Source of the DNA: Symsagittifera roscoffensis
Taxonomy: Eukaryota; Xenacoelomorpha; Acoela; Convolutidae
Assembly (NCBI RefSeq): GCF_963678635.1
Contig: NW_026970820.1
Span: 1,054,001 to 1,118,000 of the forward strand
DNA: 64,000 bases
Direction of reading: 5' to 3'
This document shows positions 39,938-52,134 of this stretch, piece by piece. Below the pieces are notes generated by a model. The model was not told the DNA's origin, ran no database searches, and saw only the letters and a program-made list of their open reading frames with translations. The position numbers and the translations under genes are program-made. How positions within the stretch are numbered: position 1 is the first letter of the stretch; the number at the start of each line of letters is the position of its first letter.

Positions 39938-42494
39938 AGGCAGAGCAGGCGCCCCACCCACCCAACCTGTCTGCTTCACCCACCCACCCAATCAGTCAGG
40001 CTTTGTCCACGACCTATTCTTCTCAACTCGATTCATTCCGTAGATGGAATCGAGTTATGATGTGCCCCAAGACATAGAGATTTGACGAACACGTGTCCCA
40101 CTATTTGATAGATCTTTTTTCGAATCAGTTTCTTCTAATTGATTTGCAAACTATGGGCCAGAAATCAACATGTGCATTCATCAAAGATGTCAACAAAGCA
40201 AAAAAAAAGCACCGTGCATGTTCCATATTTGTGTCCCAGTTTTGACAATGGGAAGAAGCAGCAAAACTTCAAACACCTTAATACTAAAATTTAGATATAA
40301 TTTCTCATGAATGAAACAAATACGCTCTCCTCAGGTTTAGTTTTAAGAGGAAATTGTAAATGATGAAAAGTATCAATACAACATGCGGCTGCTTTTTTTT
40401 TCTCTGCTCTTTGCTCAAGGTCCCGGATGCCCCTACCTGGGACCACAAGGGTCCCAGGGAGCATCCTACAGTGATTTTAGCATAAAACATACAATTATGA
40501 ATAGCAAAGCTCTAAGCAGTTTTGAAATTTTTTTCCCCATTTTCTTCTCTCCACAAAGGGTATACAATCCCATTTTTGTTACAAAGAGCCTGTTAAACTA
40601 GCAATCCAAAACTTACAATTAAATTATAAACTCATTACTTTTCCGAATTTGTAACAAAATTGTACATTTTGAACCGCAGTTAAACCTTGTAACTCGGTGC
40701 AGTAACAAAGTCAAGTGCACACTAGCTACATTTTCAACACAGTAAATTATTTTAAAAAGGACAACTGCATCTGGTTTTTCATAAAAAAACAACACTAGTC
40801 AACGCAGTAAATTCTTTAAAGAAAGGACCTCTGAATCTGGTTTTTCGTTTGATTTTTAATAAGTATTACATAAGTTATTAATTGAAATCGAACAAAAACA
40901 ACTAAAAAAATTTTACCATTTTTGATCAGTTTCGACAAAAAAATTACAAAACCTCACTTATTTGACTGTGGCAGGCTCAAACAATCTATCAAAAAGCACT
41001 TTTGCTTAAGTTTTTTTAAGTTAAAAATGAAAAAAGGATCAAAAAGGAAAAACAAAATCGATTCTCTCATACTATCAAAACAATAGGTGACAGACACTTT
41101 TGCCCATAGACACACACCGTAGGAACCTGTTTACAAAAGGTCTTCATAGGCAAAGCCGAAAAACTACCCGTTTCGAGAAAAGAGCAAAAAAAAAATTTGG
41201 CATCCTACGAAATTGCTAAAATCAAGAAAAAAGAAAAATGGCCTTGAAAAAAAAGACATTAGAAAATAGTAACAAATTGGCATCACTCTATACATTCAGA
41301 ATGTCATGCAAAAAATATAAAAAGATTTCGGGAAGATTTTTGAACAGATAAGTCTCTCCGGAATTTTGGCAGTACTATTTATACTACTATAGTATTGAAT
41401 CAAGTCAAAACAAAAAGTCTTAAAAACTAACACTTCTTAACAATTTCGACAAATAAATGATCAAACCCTCTAAGTTGACTATGAGAAGCCCGAATATTTC
41501 ATCAAAAATTATTTTTGAATACTTTTGGAATTTTTTCATTTTCGACCAAAAAAAGATAAAGTTGAAAATCCAAAAAACTTATTTTTTCAAAAAATCATAA
41601 AAAATTGGCCCCAATCTATTTTATCCTCAGAAACACACTCTGGGAACGGATTTAGAAAGACTATGATGACCAAAGCCGACATATTACTTATTTTGAGAAA
41701 AGGGCAAAAAACCATTTTTGGCTCCCTACCAAAGCTGGAGAAATCGGACAAAATGGTATTGAAAAAGAAACCATCGAAAATTGGCAAATACAAACTGCCA
41801 GTCTTCTATCCATTTGAGCCTCATGCAAAAACTCAGAAAAAGTCCAGCGGAAATATTTGAGAACATACCAGTTTCTCCTGAATTTTGAAATTATTTTTTG
41901 TACTACTGTAGTATTAAATATAGTGAAATCTAAAAGTCGTAAAAACTACAATTTTTGTTCAATTTTGACAATTTAATAATCAAAACCCACTATATTGACT
42001 AGGGCAACCTCAAATATATCATCAGAATGCTTTTTTTCTCACTTTTGAAAAAAAAAAATTTTTTGAGGAAAAATGTTGAGTCAGAAACGGGAAAAATCAA
42101 TTTTTTTCAAAAAGTTAAAAAAAGTTGTTCCATTCGGATTAATTCATTAGGCTAAACTTTATGAACCTGTTCAGAACTGTTTTCATGTCCAAAGCCGTAA
42201 AACTTACCCATTTTGAGAAAAGTCCAAAAAACACCTTTTTAGTTAACGCAAAAAAGTGGAAAAAGTGGGAAAAATGGTCTTCAAAATGAAACCATCGAAA
42301 AGTGGCATTAACAAACTGCCATTATTTCGTCAATTCAGACCCGCATGCAAAAAATTAGGAAGTTCTGACGAAACGTTTTGGAGAACGTGAAAGTTTTCAG
42401 CAAAATGGTATATGTATATTTTTTATAGTACTTCTGCACGGGAGGGGCCCCTACCCCTCCCTAATTGCTTTTTTTGCTACACGCGACCATCTAG
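39938..42494 (+). repeat. D unit 2 (2557 bp)
   Basis: The head AGGCAGAGCAGG is followed by six C tracts. Mid-body carries the CACAAAGGGTATACAATCC variant shared with D unit 4, and the subrepeats after about 40900 are more diverged than in D units 1 and 3. The terminal hairpin is at 42440-42461. Confidence 0.94.
39952..39989 (-). other. G-quadruplex-capable tract in D head
   Basis: Six runs of three or four C on the + strand (CCCCACCCACCC and CCCACCCACCC) give GGGTGGGTGGG motifs on the minus strand with one-base loops. D unit 1 has five such runs (37452-37484); D units 3 and 4 have fewer. Confidence 0.6.
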
Positions 42495-45001
42495 GGGTCC
42501 TTAACCGTCCCCACCCACCCAACCGAAATAATTATTGACCATTTCACGTCAGTCCGCTTCCACGTCGTCTTTGATTCATTAAATTTGATTCATTCCGTAG
42601 CTGGAATCGATTAATGTTGTTGCCTAAGAAATAAAAGTTTGACAGACACAACTGTTTGATAGAGAATTTTTCGGATCACTTTTTCTAATAGATTTTCAAA
42701 TTTATATCCTGAAAATAATCATGCGCCTTCATCACATATGTCATCGAAGCAAATAGAGTATCGTGTTGGTTCCATCAATGTATCCCAGTATCCACAATGC
42801 TAAGAAGCAGGAAAACTAAAATACCTTTCTATTAAATTTGAGATTCAATGTCTCCTGAAGGAAAAGAAAACGCTCTCCAAGGGTGCAAGTTTTCCGCAAA
42901 AACTGTATAAGCTGAAACATAACAGCACAACATATCGGCTGCTCTCTATTTCTCTGCTCTTTATTCGAGGTCCCGGATGCCCCTACCTGGGACCACAAGG
43001 GTCCCAGGGCGCATCCTATAGGGATTAAAGCATCAAACGTACAATCATGAAATGAGAAATTCTAATCACTTATAACAATTTTCCATATTTCATTTTGCTC
43101 AGCAATTAATAAACTGTTGTATTTTTAACTTGAAGAGCCTGTTATATTATCAAACAAAATTTTTCGATAAAAATTACATTTTTTTTTAGTTTTTCAAACA
43201 AAATTTTCAAATTTGAAACAAAAGAAAACCCTGCATGTCTTTGCAGTAACTAAGTCAATGCACTGTAGCTACACTAGTGAATGTAAAACATAGTTAAAAA
43301 AACGGACAACTGAATCTGGTTTTTTAAATTTAATTTTTTTTTGTTTGGCTTTTAAATAGGATCACGTGAATTAATAATTGAAATTGACCAAACAAGAATA
43401 TAACACTCGCAATTTTTGTTCAAAATTGACTAGAAAAATGATCAAACCACTCTATATTGCCTATGGCAAGCTCAAAACATCCATCAAAAACCACTTTTGT
43501 TCACTTTTAAAATTGAATTATTTTTCGACCAAAAAAAGTTAGAGATGAAATTGAAAAAAAAACGAAAATTTACCTAATTTGAAAAAATTGGTGTCAAATT
43601 GCCTTATCCATAGAAACACTTTCTATGAACCTATTCAGAAAGGTTTTGTTGAGCAATGCCGAAAAAATTACCCCTTTTGAGAAAAATTCAAAAAACACAT
43701 TTTTGGTAAACTCAAAAAAGTGCAAAAAGTGGGAAAAGGGGTCTTCAAAATGAAACCATCCAAAAGTGGCATTAACTAACTGCCATTTTTTGTGAATTCA
43801 GACCCGCATGCAAAAAATTACGAAGATCCTACGTGAAGTTTTTGAGAACAGATTAGTTTCTCCGGAATTTTGGTAGTAATAATTTCATTACTGTACTTAT
43901 AATTAAAGTCAAATCAAAAAGTCGTAAAAACTACAATTTTTAATCAATTTTGACAAATAAATGATCAAAACCCACTAAATTGGCTATAGCATGTTCGAAT
44001 CTACCATCAGAAACCATTTTTTCCCATTTCTGAAAATTTTCATTTTTTAAAAAATAAATGTTGAGTCACAAACGGGAAAAATCATACTTTTTCAAAAATT
44101 CAAAAAAAATTGATCCATTTAAACTAATTCATCAGGCAACACGTTGGGAACCTGTTCAGAATGGTTTTCATGATCATAGCAGCAAACTTTACCCATTTTG
44201 AGAAAAGTCGAAAAAACACCTTTTTAGTTAACTCAAAAAAGTGGAAAAAAAGGGGAAAGGGGTCTTGAAAACGAAACCATCCAAAAGTGGCATTTACTAA
44301 CTGCCATTATTTTGTGAATTCAGACCCGCATGCAAAAATTTAGGAAAATCCTACGTGAAGTTTTTGAGAACAGATTAGTTTCTCAGGAATTTTGGTAGTA
44401 CTAATTTCATTACTATACTTATAATTAAAGTCAAATGTAAAAGTCATAAAAACTACAATTTTTTATCAATTTTGACAATTTAATGATCAAAACCCACTAA
44501 ATTGGCTATGGCAAGTTCGAATATACCATCAGAAACCATTTTTTCCCATTTTTGAAAATTTTCATTTTTTTGAAAATAAATGTTGAGTCACAAACGGGAA
44601 AAATCATATTTTTTCAAAAAGTCAAAAAAAACTGTTCCATTTAAACTTATTCATTAGGCCACACGTTGGGAACCTGTTCACAATGGTCTTCATGATTATA
44701 GCAGCAAAATTTACCCATTTTGAGAAAAGTCGAAAAAACAACTTTTTAGTTAACTGAAAAAAGTGGAAAAAGTGGGAAAAAGGGTCTTCAAAATGAAACC
44801 ATCCAAAAATGGCATTAACAAACTGCCATTATTTTCTAAATTCAGACCCGCATGCAAAAAATTAGGAAATTCTGACGTGCCGTTTAGCAGAACTCGATAG
44901 TTTCTAGGAATATGGACCAATGTAAAAAATTTATTGCCTTTTGACCGGAAGGGGCCCCTACCCCTTCCTAATCGCTTTTTGTGCTACACGCGACCATCTA
45001 G
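42495..45001 (+). repeat. D unit 3 (2507 bp)
   Basis: A near-identical copy of D unit 1 at an offset of 5057 bp (one D1+D2 dimer), apart from the head, which begins GGGTCCTTAACC. Its terminal hairpin (44947-44968) has GGAAGGGG pairing with CCCCTTCC, a paired double change from D units 1, 2 and 4. Confidence 0.94.
44947..44968 (+). other. Terminal hairpin, D type with compensated stem
   Basis: GGAAGGGG pairs with CCCCTTCC around CCCCTA. Compared with the other three D units, one G-C pair has become A-T on both arms, so pairing is kept. Confidence 0.87.
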
Positions 45002-47509
45002 AGGCAGAGCAGGCGCCCCACCCACCCGACCTGTGTTATTGACCTTTCCACCCAATCAGTCAGGCTTTGTCCAATTCTTTTTTTTTTAAATTCTATTAAT
45101 TCTGTAGATGGAATCGAATCATGATGTGCCCTGAGTCATGAAAATTTGACAAACACTTGTCCGACTATTTAAAAGATTAATTTTTTAATCAGTTTTTTGT
45201 AATCGAATTGCAAAAACATTGGTTGGAAAAGAGCATTTTGCTTCATGAATATGTCAATAAACCAAAATGCACCGTGCATGTTCCATATTTGTATCCCAGT
45301 TTTGACATTGGGAAGAAGCAGCAAAATTTTAAATACCTTTTTATTTAAATTTTATCGTAATTTCTCACAAATGAAACAAAAACTCCCCCCTCAAGTGCAA
45401 GTTTTCCAGAAATCTGTAAATGCTGAAAAGTAACAACGCAACACATCGGCTGCTCTTTATTCTCTGCTCTTCATTCGAGGTCCCGGATGCCCCGAACTGG
45501 GACCACATGGGTCCCAGGGAGCATCCTATATAATTTTAGGCGCATAAAATATACAATCATGAGAACCAAAACTCTAATCAGTTTTTTGTTTTTCTTCTCT
45601 ATACAAAGGGTATACAATTGCTTTTCTGTTTTAAAGAGCCTGTTATACTATCAAACAAAACATTACAGTTGAATTATAAATTCAAAACTTTTCCGTTTTT
45701 GAAACAAAATAGTTTATTTTGAGCCGCAATTAAACCTTCTAGCTCAGTAAAGTAACGAGCACTCTAGTTACACTACTCAACGCAAAAATTTCTGTGAAAA
45801 AATACAACTGAATCTGTTTTTTTTTGTAAACAAAGGTTCCATTGTTTTTCGTTTCGTTTATAATTAGGATTGGATACTTTATTAGTTGAAATCGAACAGA
45901 AACAACTATTAAAAATTTTGTACCCCCTTCAATCAATTTTGACACAAAAATACCAGACGCCATTAGTCAAACAATGGCAAGCTCAAATAATCCATCAAAA
46001 ACCACTTTTTTTCATTTTTAAAATTGAATTTGTTTTCGACCAAAAATAGTAGATGAAATTGGAAAAAAAAAGAAAATTTCCTGAATATGAAAAAATTGGT
46101 GTCGAACTGTCTTATCCATAGAAACACTTGCTATGAACCTATTCAAAAAAGTTTTGTTGAGCAATGCCAAAAAAATTACCCCTTTTGAGAAAAATTCAAA
46201 AAACACATTTCTGGTTAACTCAAGTGGAAAAAGTGGGAAACGGTTTCTTCAAAACGAAACCATCCAAAAGTGGCACTAACTAAGTGCCCTTATTTTGTAA
46301 ATTCAGACCCGCATGCGAAAAATGACAAAAACCTTTCGGGATTTTTTCGAGAACAGATTAGTTTCTCCGGAATTTAGGTAATTACTATTTTCATTACTAT
46401 AGTTATAATTAAACTCAAATCTGAAAGACGTAAAAACTACAATTTTTAATCAATTTTGACAAATGAATGATCAAAAACCACTAAAATGGCAATGGCAAGC
46501 TCGAATCTACCATCAGAAACCATTTTTTCCCATTTTTGAAAAAATTTCATTTTTTTAAAAATAAATGTTGAGTCACAAACGGGAAAAACCATATTTTTTC
46601 AAAAAGTCAAAACAATTTGTTCCATTTAAACCAATTCATTAGGCCAGACATTAGGAGCCTGTTCAGAATGGTTTTCATAATCAAAGCAGCAAAATTTACC
46701 CATTTTGAGAAAAGTCGAAAAAACACCTTTTTTGTTAACTTAAAAAAGTGGAAAAAGTGGGAACAGGGGTCTTCAAAAAGATACCATCCAAAAGTGGCAT
46801 AAACAAACTGCCACTACTTTGTCAAATCAGACCTGCATGCGAACAATAAGAAAACTCTGACGAGAAGTTTTTGAGAACAGACTAGTTTTCCCGGAATTTT
46901 CGTAGTACTATATTGTTTACTATAGTAATAATTAAAGTCAAATCTAAAAAATCGTAAAAACTACAATTTTTATTCAATTTTGACAATTTAATGATCAAAA
47001 CCCAATAAATTGACTACGGCAAGGTGAAATACACTATCAAAAAGCATTTTTTCTCATTTTTGAAATTTTTTATTTTTTTGAGGAAAAATGTTGAGTCAGA
47101 AAAGGGAAAAATCAATTTTTTTTAAAAAGTCGAAAAAAATTGTTCCCTTCAAATTGATTCATTAGGCCACACTTTAGGAACCTGTTTAAAATGGTTTTCA
47201 AGTCCAAAGCCGTAAAACTTACCCATTTTGAGAAAAGCCCAAAAAACACCTTTTTAGTTAACGCAAAAAAGTGGAAAAAGTGGGAAAAATGGTCTTCAAA
47301 ATGAAACCATCAAAAAGTGGCATTAACAAACTGCCATTATTTCGTCAATTCAGACCCGCATGCAAAAATTGAGGAAGTTCTGACGAGACGTTTTGTAGAA
47401 CGTGAAAGTTTCCAGCAAAAAGGTACATGTATAATTTTTATAGTACTTTTGCACGGGAGGGGCCCCTACCCCTCCCTAATTGCTTTTTTTGCTACACGCG
47501 ACCATCTAG
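45002..47509 (+). repeat. D unit 4 (2508 bp), last D before family A returns
   Basis: The head AGGCAGAGCAGG and the body resemble D unit 2. The tail ends CGACCATCTAG and joins directly to an A head (CACCCTCAAGG), so a D tail precedes an A head with no spacer. Confidence 0.94.
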
Positions 47510-49721
47510 CACCCTCAAGGTCACGTGTTGGATTTTTGTTTTTGGTATTTTCTGAAACCAACCAAAAGAGAGCGTGGTCCTGCATCGACATCAAGTGCTC
47601 AAGCAAAAACGCGGACTTCTACGCATTCCCATTCGCAATGCGCCCTTCGGGCGCAAATGCCAATGCTCAATTAATTTTGCCAGGTGAAAATTTTTCAGAG
47701 AAAAATTCTGATAAATTATAACTTAAACTACCGCCAAAAAACGCAACGATTTCAAAGTGTGAAACAATCAAGTTTTTGCTAATACCGGGCATGCAGTGAG
47801 ACTGATTTCGGCAAAACTAAATTGAAAAATGAAGGAAATGCAAAGAAAAAAATTGTTCAAAATAAGAACGCAACATCAAAAACGTATTTGATCACCGCTA
47901 ATGTCATAATTCCGTTCAGGCTGATATCAGATTTTAAGCGTATAATTTATGGTTACGGCTGCTCCCTCTACAGGTCCCAAAGGGACCGAGTGAGCATCCT
48001 ACCTCGATCCAGGATAACGGATAGTTGTTTTCAATTTTTCGCAAAATTTTTTTTCCTTAATGCTTGTTTTCAATTCCTCATGAGAAGCTGTATAAATTTT
48101 TTTTAAATGATTTTATTAATCAATGCTTCCAAGAACAACTGATGTTGGGCGGTTACAAATGCGGTTGGTGAAAAGTAGTAAGGGATAATGATGAGAAAAA
48201 TTGTAAGTTTTCAAATAAATTTAAAAACAGTTTTTTTCTTTGTTTCTTTTGTAAATCGGGAGAAATGAATCAGTTTTTTTAAGTTTTCCTCGCACCACCC
48301 ACTGTTCTTAAATAATGAAGATTCATGTTCTATCCGTTTATAACACTTTGGCAGAAAAAACACCAATATGATGTAAAATGTTTTAAAAAAGAGAAGAATT
48401 TAAAAATTATGTTTTTTTAGAAACAAAAAAAATTGTAATTTTCAAAACGAAAAAAAGTGAAAATTATTTGCATATTACGATTCAACGTACCCAAATTAGT
48501 GGGTCTAGCGTTTTAAATTACCAAAAAATGTTGAAAATTGTAGATTTTATGAAGTTTTCATTTTGGCTATTTTTCCTTGTCGCCTCCACTTAAGGCACCT
48601 TTGAGCCAACTTGAGAAACTGGAACCTAAAAAAGCTACACAGATAGTCTGAATGAGCCATTTTCAGCTTGATAACACGCCTGGAAGAAAAAAAACTCCAG
48701 AAAAGAATGAAAATTTTGAACTTTAACCTTTTTTCTTCTTCAAATGGCGATACTTAGAATAATTTTTCAGCTAAAAAGTTGAAAAAAAAATCAAAAAATT
48801 CAAATTTTGAAAAAATTTTAAAAAAATCTCATCAGTCTGTTTATTGGAGTCTTCGAGGTTTTGGGAGACCTTATCTGGCGGCCACCAACAAGTGGATCAC
48901 TTATTTTAAAATTTTGAGAAAGGTCAAAAAAACATGTTTTTTCGATTTTTTTGACAGAATTCCGAAAGCAATATCTTGGCTAAAAACGAAAATGAGGGCC
49001 TAAAATTAGTACAAACAGTACTCCCACATAAGGTACATTAGGTTGGAAACAAAAAATTGACTCTGATTGAAAAATCGTTTTTTAACTTTATTTCTGAACA
49101 AGAAATTGAAAAGAAATCAAAAACTTAAAAATTTTTTGAAAAAAATGATTGTTTTGAAAAAGTGCCAATTTTTAGCTGAAACTTTTCATTTTAGCTAATA
49201 GAGCCAGAGCAATGTCCTTTAAGCTAAAATAAATTAATTAGGCAAATTATATTCAAGTTTTTTCGTTAGAGGCTTTCATTTTGAAAAAGTATTCAAAAAT
49301 GGGTAAAAAAAAGTCAAAAAAATCAATTTTCTCCGATTCAAAAACCTCCACTACCATGATGATTAGTTCGTTAGATAGGACTGCTGAGATTAGTTTAGAC
49401 TTACTTTCATAAAAATATCAAAATTTTTACTTATTTTTGAGAATTAAGCAAAATAAAAACTTTTCCCAAATTGGGCAAAAAGCCCAAATTAGCCCAAACA
49501 CCTGTTAAAAATTGTTGGGTCAAAAAACCACAAAAGGAAACCCCTATTCGTTTGACGTTTTAGGGCCGCATGCAAAAAATTAGACCAATCTAACCTGACA
49601 ATTTCGAGAATCAACTTTTTTGTCAAAATTCTCTAAAGACCAATTTAGGGAGATTACTTGTACCGGTGGGGGCCCTACCCCACCTAAAAAATTTTTGAAA
49701 TGCTGGAACGCGGCCACCTAG
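47510..49721 (+). repeat. A unit 8 (2212 bp)
   Basis: An A unit beyond the B-C-B'-D block. The head mixes CACCCTCAAGG and CACGTG with the TTGGAT extension otherwise seen in CACAATCAGG heads. Body and first-type tail match A units in the first 16 kb. Confidence 0.94.
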
Positions 49722-51933
49722 CACCCTCAAGGTCACGTGACTTATTTTTGTTTTTGGTTTTTTCTGAAACCAAAAGAGAGCGTGGTCATGCATCGACATC
49801 ATGTGCTCAAGCAAATACGTGGACTCCTACGCATTCCCATTCGCAATGCGCACTTCGGGCGGAAATGCCAATGCTCAATTAATTTTGCCAGGTGAAAATT
49901 TTTTACAGAAAAATTCGGATAAATTTTTACTGAAACTACCACCAAAAAACGCAGATTTCAAAGTGTGAAACAATCAAGTTTTTGCTAATACCGGGCATGC
50001 AGTCGGACTGATTTCGGCAAAAATAAAATGGAAAATGAAAGAAATGGAAAGAAAAAAAATTGTTCAAAATAAGAACGCAACATCAAAAACGTATTTGATC
50101 TCCGCTAATGACAAAATTATGATCAGGCTGATTTCAGATTAAAGCGTACAATTTAAGGTTACGGATGCTCCCTCTAACGGTCCCAGAGGGACCGAGTGAG
50201 CATCCTACCTCGATCCAGGACAACGGATAGTTGTTTTTAGGTTTTCATAAAATTTATTTTTCTTTAATGCTTGTTTTCATTTTCTCATGAGAAGCTGTAG
50301 ACATTTCAAAACATTTTGATTTCATTAAACAATGGTTCCCAAAACAACTGACAATGGGTGCTTAAAAATACGGTTGGTGAAAACTGGTAAGGGATAATGT
50401 TGAGAAAAATTGTAAGCTTTCAAGAAGTTTAAAAAAAAACAGTTTCTTTTCTTCTTTTTTTTGTTAAATCAGAAATCAATCAAATTTTTTAGATTTATTT
50501 TAAAACAACTATTATTTTTATGTAATGAAGATTCCTGTTCTAGCCTTTTATAACACGTTGGCAGAAAAAAAACATCAAACTGTTTGAAAATGTTTTGAAA
50601 TAAAGAAAAATTAAAAAGTGTTTTTTTTGGAAAAAATTAAAAAAATAGTAAATTTCAAAATTGAAAAAAAGTGAAAATTAATTGCATAATACGATTCAAC
50701 GTACCCAACTTAGTGGGTCTAGCATTTTAAATCACCAAAAAAGGTTGAAAATTGTAGATTTTATGAAGTTTTCATTCTGGCTATTTTTCCTTGTTGCCTC
50801 CACTTAAGGCACCTTTGAGCCAACTTGAGAAACTGGAACCTAAACAAGCTATACAGATAGTCTGATTGAGCCATTTTCAGCGTGATAACACGCCTGGAAG
50901 AAAAAAAACTCCAGAAAAGAAAGAAAATTTTGAACTTTAACCTTTTTTCTTCTTCAAATGGCGATACTTAGAATAATTTTTCAGCTGAAAAGTTCAAAAA
51001 AAATCAATAAATTCAAATTTTGAAGAAATTTAAAAAAATCTCATCAGTCTGTTCATTGGAGTCTTCGAGGTTCTGGGAGACCTTATCTGGCGACTAACAA
51101 CAAGTGGATCACTTATTTTAAAATTTTGAGAAAGGTCAAAAAAACATGTTTTTTCGACTTTTTTGACAGAATTTCGAAAGCAATATCTTGGCTAAAAACA
51201 AGAATGAGGGCCTAAAATTAGTACAAACAGTACTCCCACATAAGGTACATTAGGTTGGAAACAAAAAAATTACTCTGACTCAAAAATCGTTTTTTAACTT
51301 TATTTCTGAACAAGAAATTGAAAAGAAATCAAAAACTTAAAAATTTTTTGAAAAAAATGATTGTTTTGAAAAAGTGCCAATTTTTAGCTGAAATTTTCCA
51401 TTTTAGCTAATAAAGCCAGAGCAATGCCCTTTAAGCTCAAATAAATTAATTATGCAAATTATTTTCAAGTTTTTTCGTTAAAGCCTTTTATTTTGAAAAA
51501 GTATTCAAAAATGGGTAAAAAAAAGTCAAAAAAATCAATTTTCTCCGATTCAAAATTCTCCACTACCATGATGACTAGTGCGTTAGATGGGACTGCTGAG
51601 ATCAATTTAGACGTTTTTTCATAAGTATATCGAAATTTTTACTTATTTTTGAGAATTAAGCAAAATAAAAACTTTTCCCAAATTGGGCAAAAAGCCCAAA
51701 TTAGCCCAAACACCTGTTAAAAATTGTTGGGTCAAAAAATCACAAAAAGAAACCCCTATTCGTTTGACATTTTAGGGCCGCATGCAAAAAATTAGACCAA
51801 TCTAACCTGACAATTTCGAGAATCGACTTTTTTGTCAAAATTCTCTAAAGACCAATTTAGGGAGATTACTTGTACCGGTGGGGGCCCTACCCCACCTAAA
51901 AAATTTTTGAAATGCTGGAACGCGGCCACCTAG
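49722..51933 (+). repeat. A unit 9 (2212 bp), last complete unit
   Basis: CACCCTCAAGG head with one altered head hairpin arm (GCGCAC against GGGCGG). Mid-body (about 50100-50650) resembles A units 3 and 4. It ends in CTAG and is followed by the start of one more A unit. Confidence 0.94.
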
Positions 51934-51989
51934 CACCCTCAAGGTCACGTGACTTTTTTTTGTTTTTGGTATTTTCTGAAACCAAAAGA
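51934..51989 (+). repeat. A unit stub at the end of the array
   Basis: Fifty-six bases match the A head (CACCCTCAAGG, CACGTGACTT, TATTTTCTGAAACC), then similarity stops at about 51989 and unrelated single-copy-looking sequence begins. This is the right-hand edge of the array. Confidence 0.9.
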
Positions 51990-52134
51990 GACCAGTTTTT
52001 TACCAATGCACTTCATCAACCAGGCTTGCAACACTGTTTTCTGTTCGATTCGATCAGGGATCATGGTTGTTTACTGTTTGCACATAATAAGTGACTATGA
52101 TGTAATTAGTGTTGAAAAAAAAAAGATTTTAACT
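51990..52134. other. Start of non-array DNA; nothing recognised
   Basis: Sequence after the array edge has more even base composition than the array. Only short reading frames occur. No similarity to the array or to a known element is visible. Confidence 0.6.

Larger units (their letters stand above)
1..51989 (+). repeat. Multi-family head-to-tail tandem array (families A, B, C, B', D)
   Basis: Twenty-seven complete units and two partial ones lie in the same orientation with no unrelated sequence between them. Unit ends were placed at C(A/T)CTAG because family switches (A to B at 16361, C to B' at 32526, B' to D at 37437, D to A at 47509) all occur exactly there. All units share a tail with a GCATGC box, a GC-rich hairpin and CTAG. 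The DNA is full of short A and T runs, and only short, unconserved reading frames occur, so no protein gene is called. The family names are mine. Confidence 0.95.

Noticed and set aside
768-51000. Many open frames of 60-150 codons in the array, some repeated in several units
   Set aside because: They recur only because the DNA recurs. They start and stop differently between sister units, show no codon-position bias I can see, and match no protein family.
867-51933. Centromeric or telomeric DNA
   Set aside because: No telomere repeat is present, and centromere identity cannot be judged from sequence; the modular junctions are unlike a standard centromeric satellite.
1-51989. CRISPR-like array
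   Set aside because: Units are kilobases long and adjoin with no spacers; there are no associated genes.
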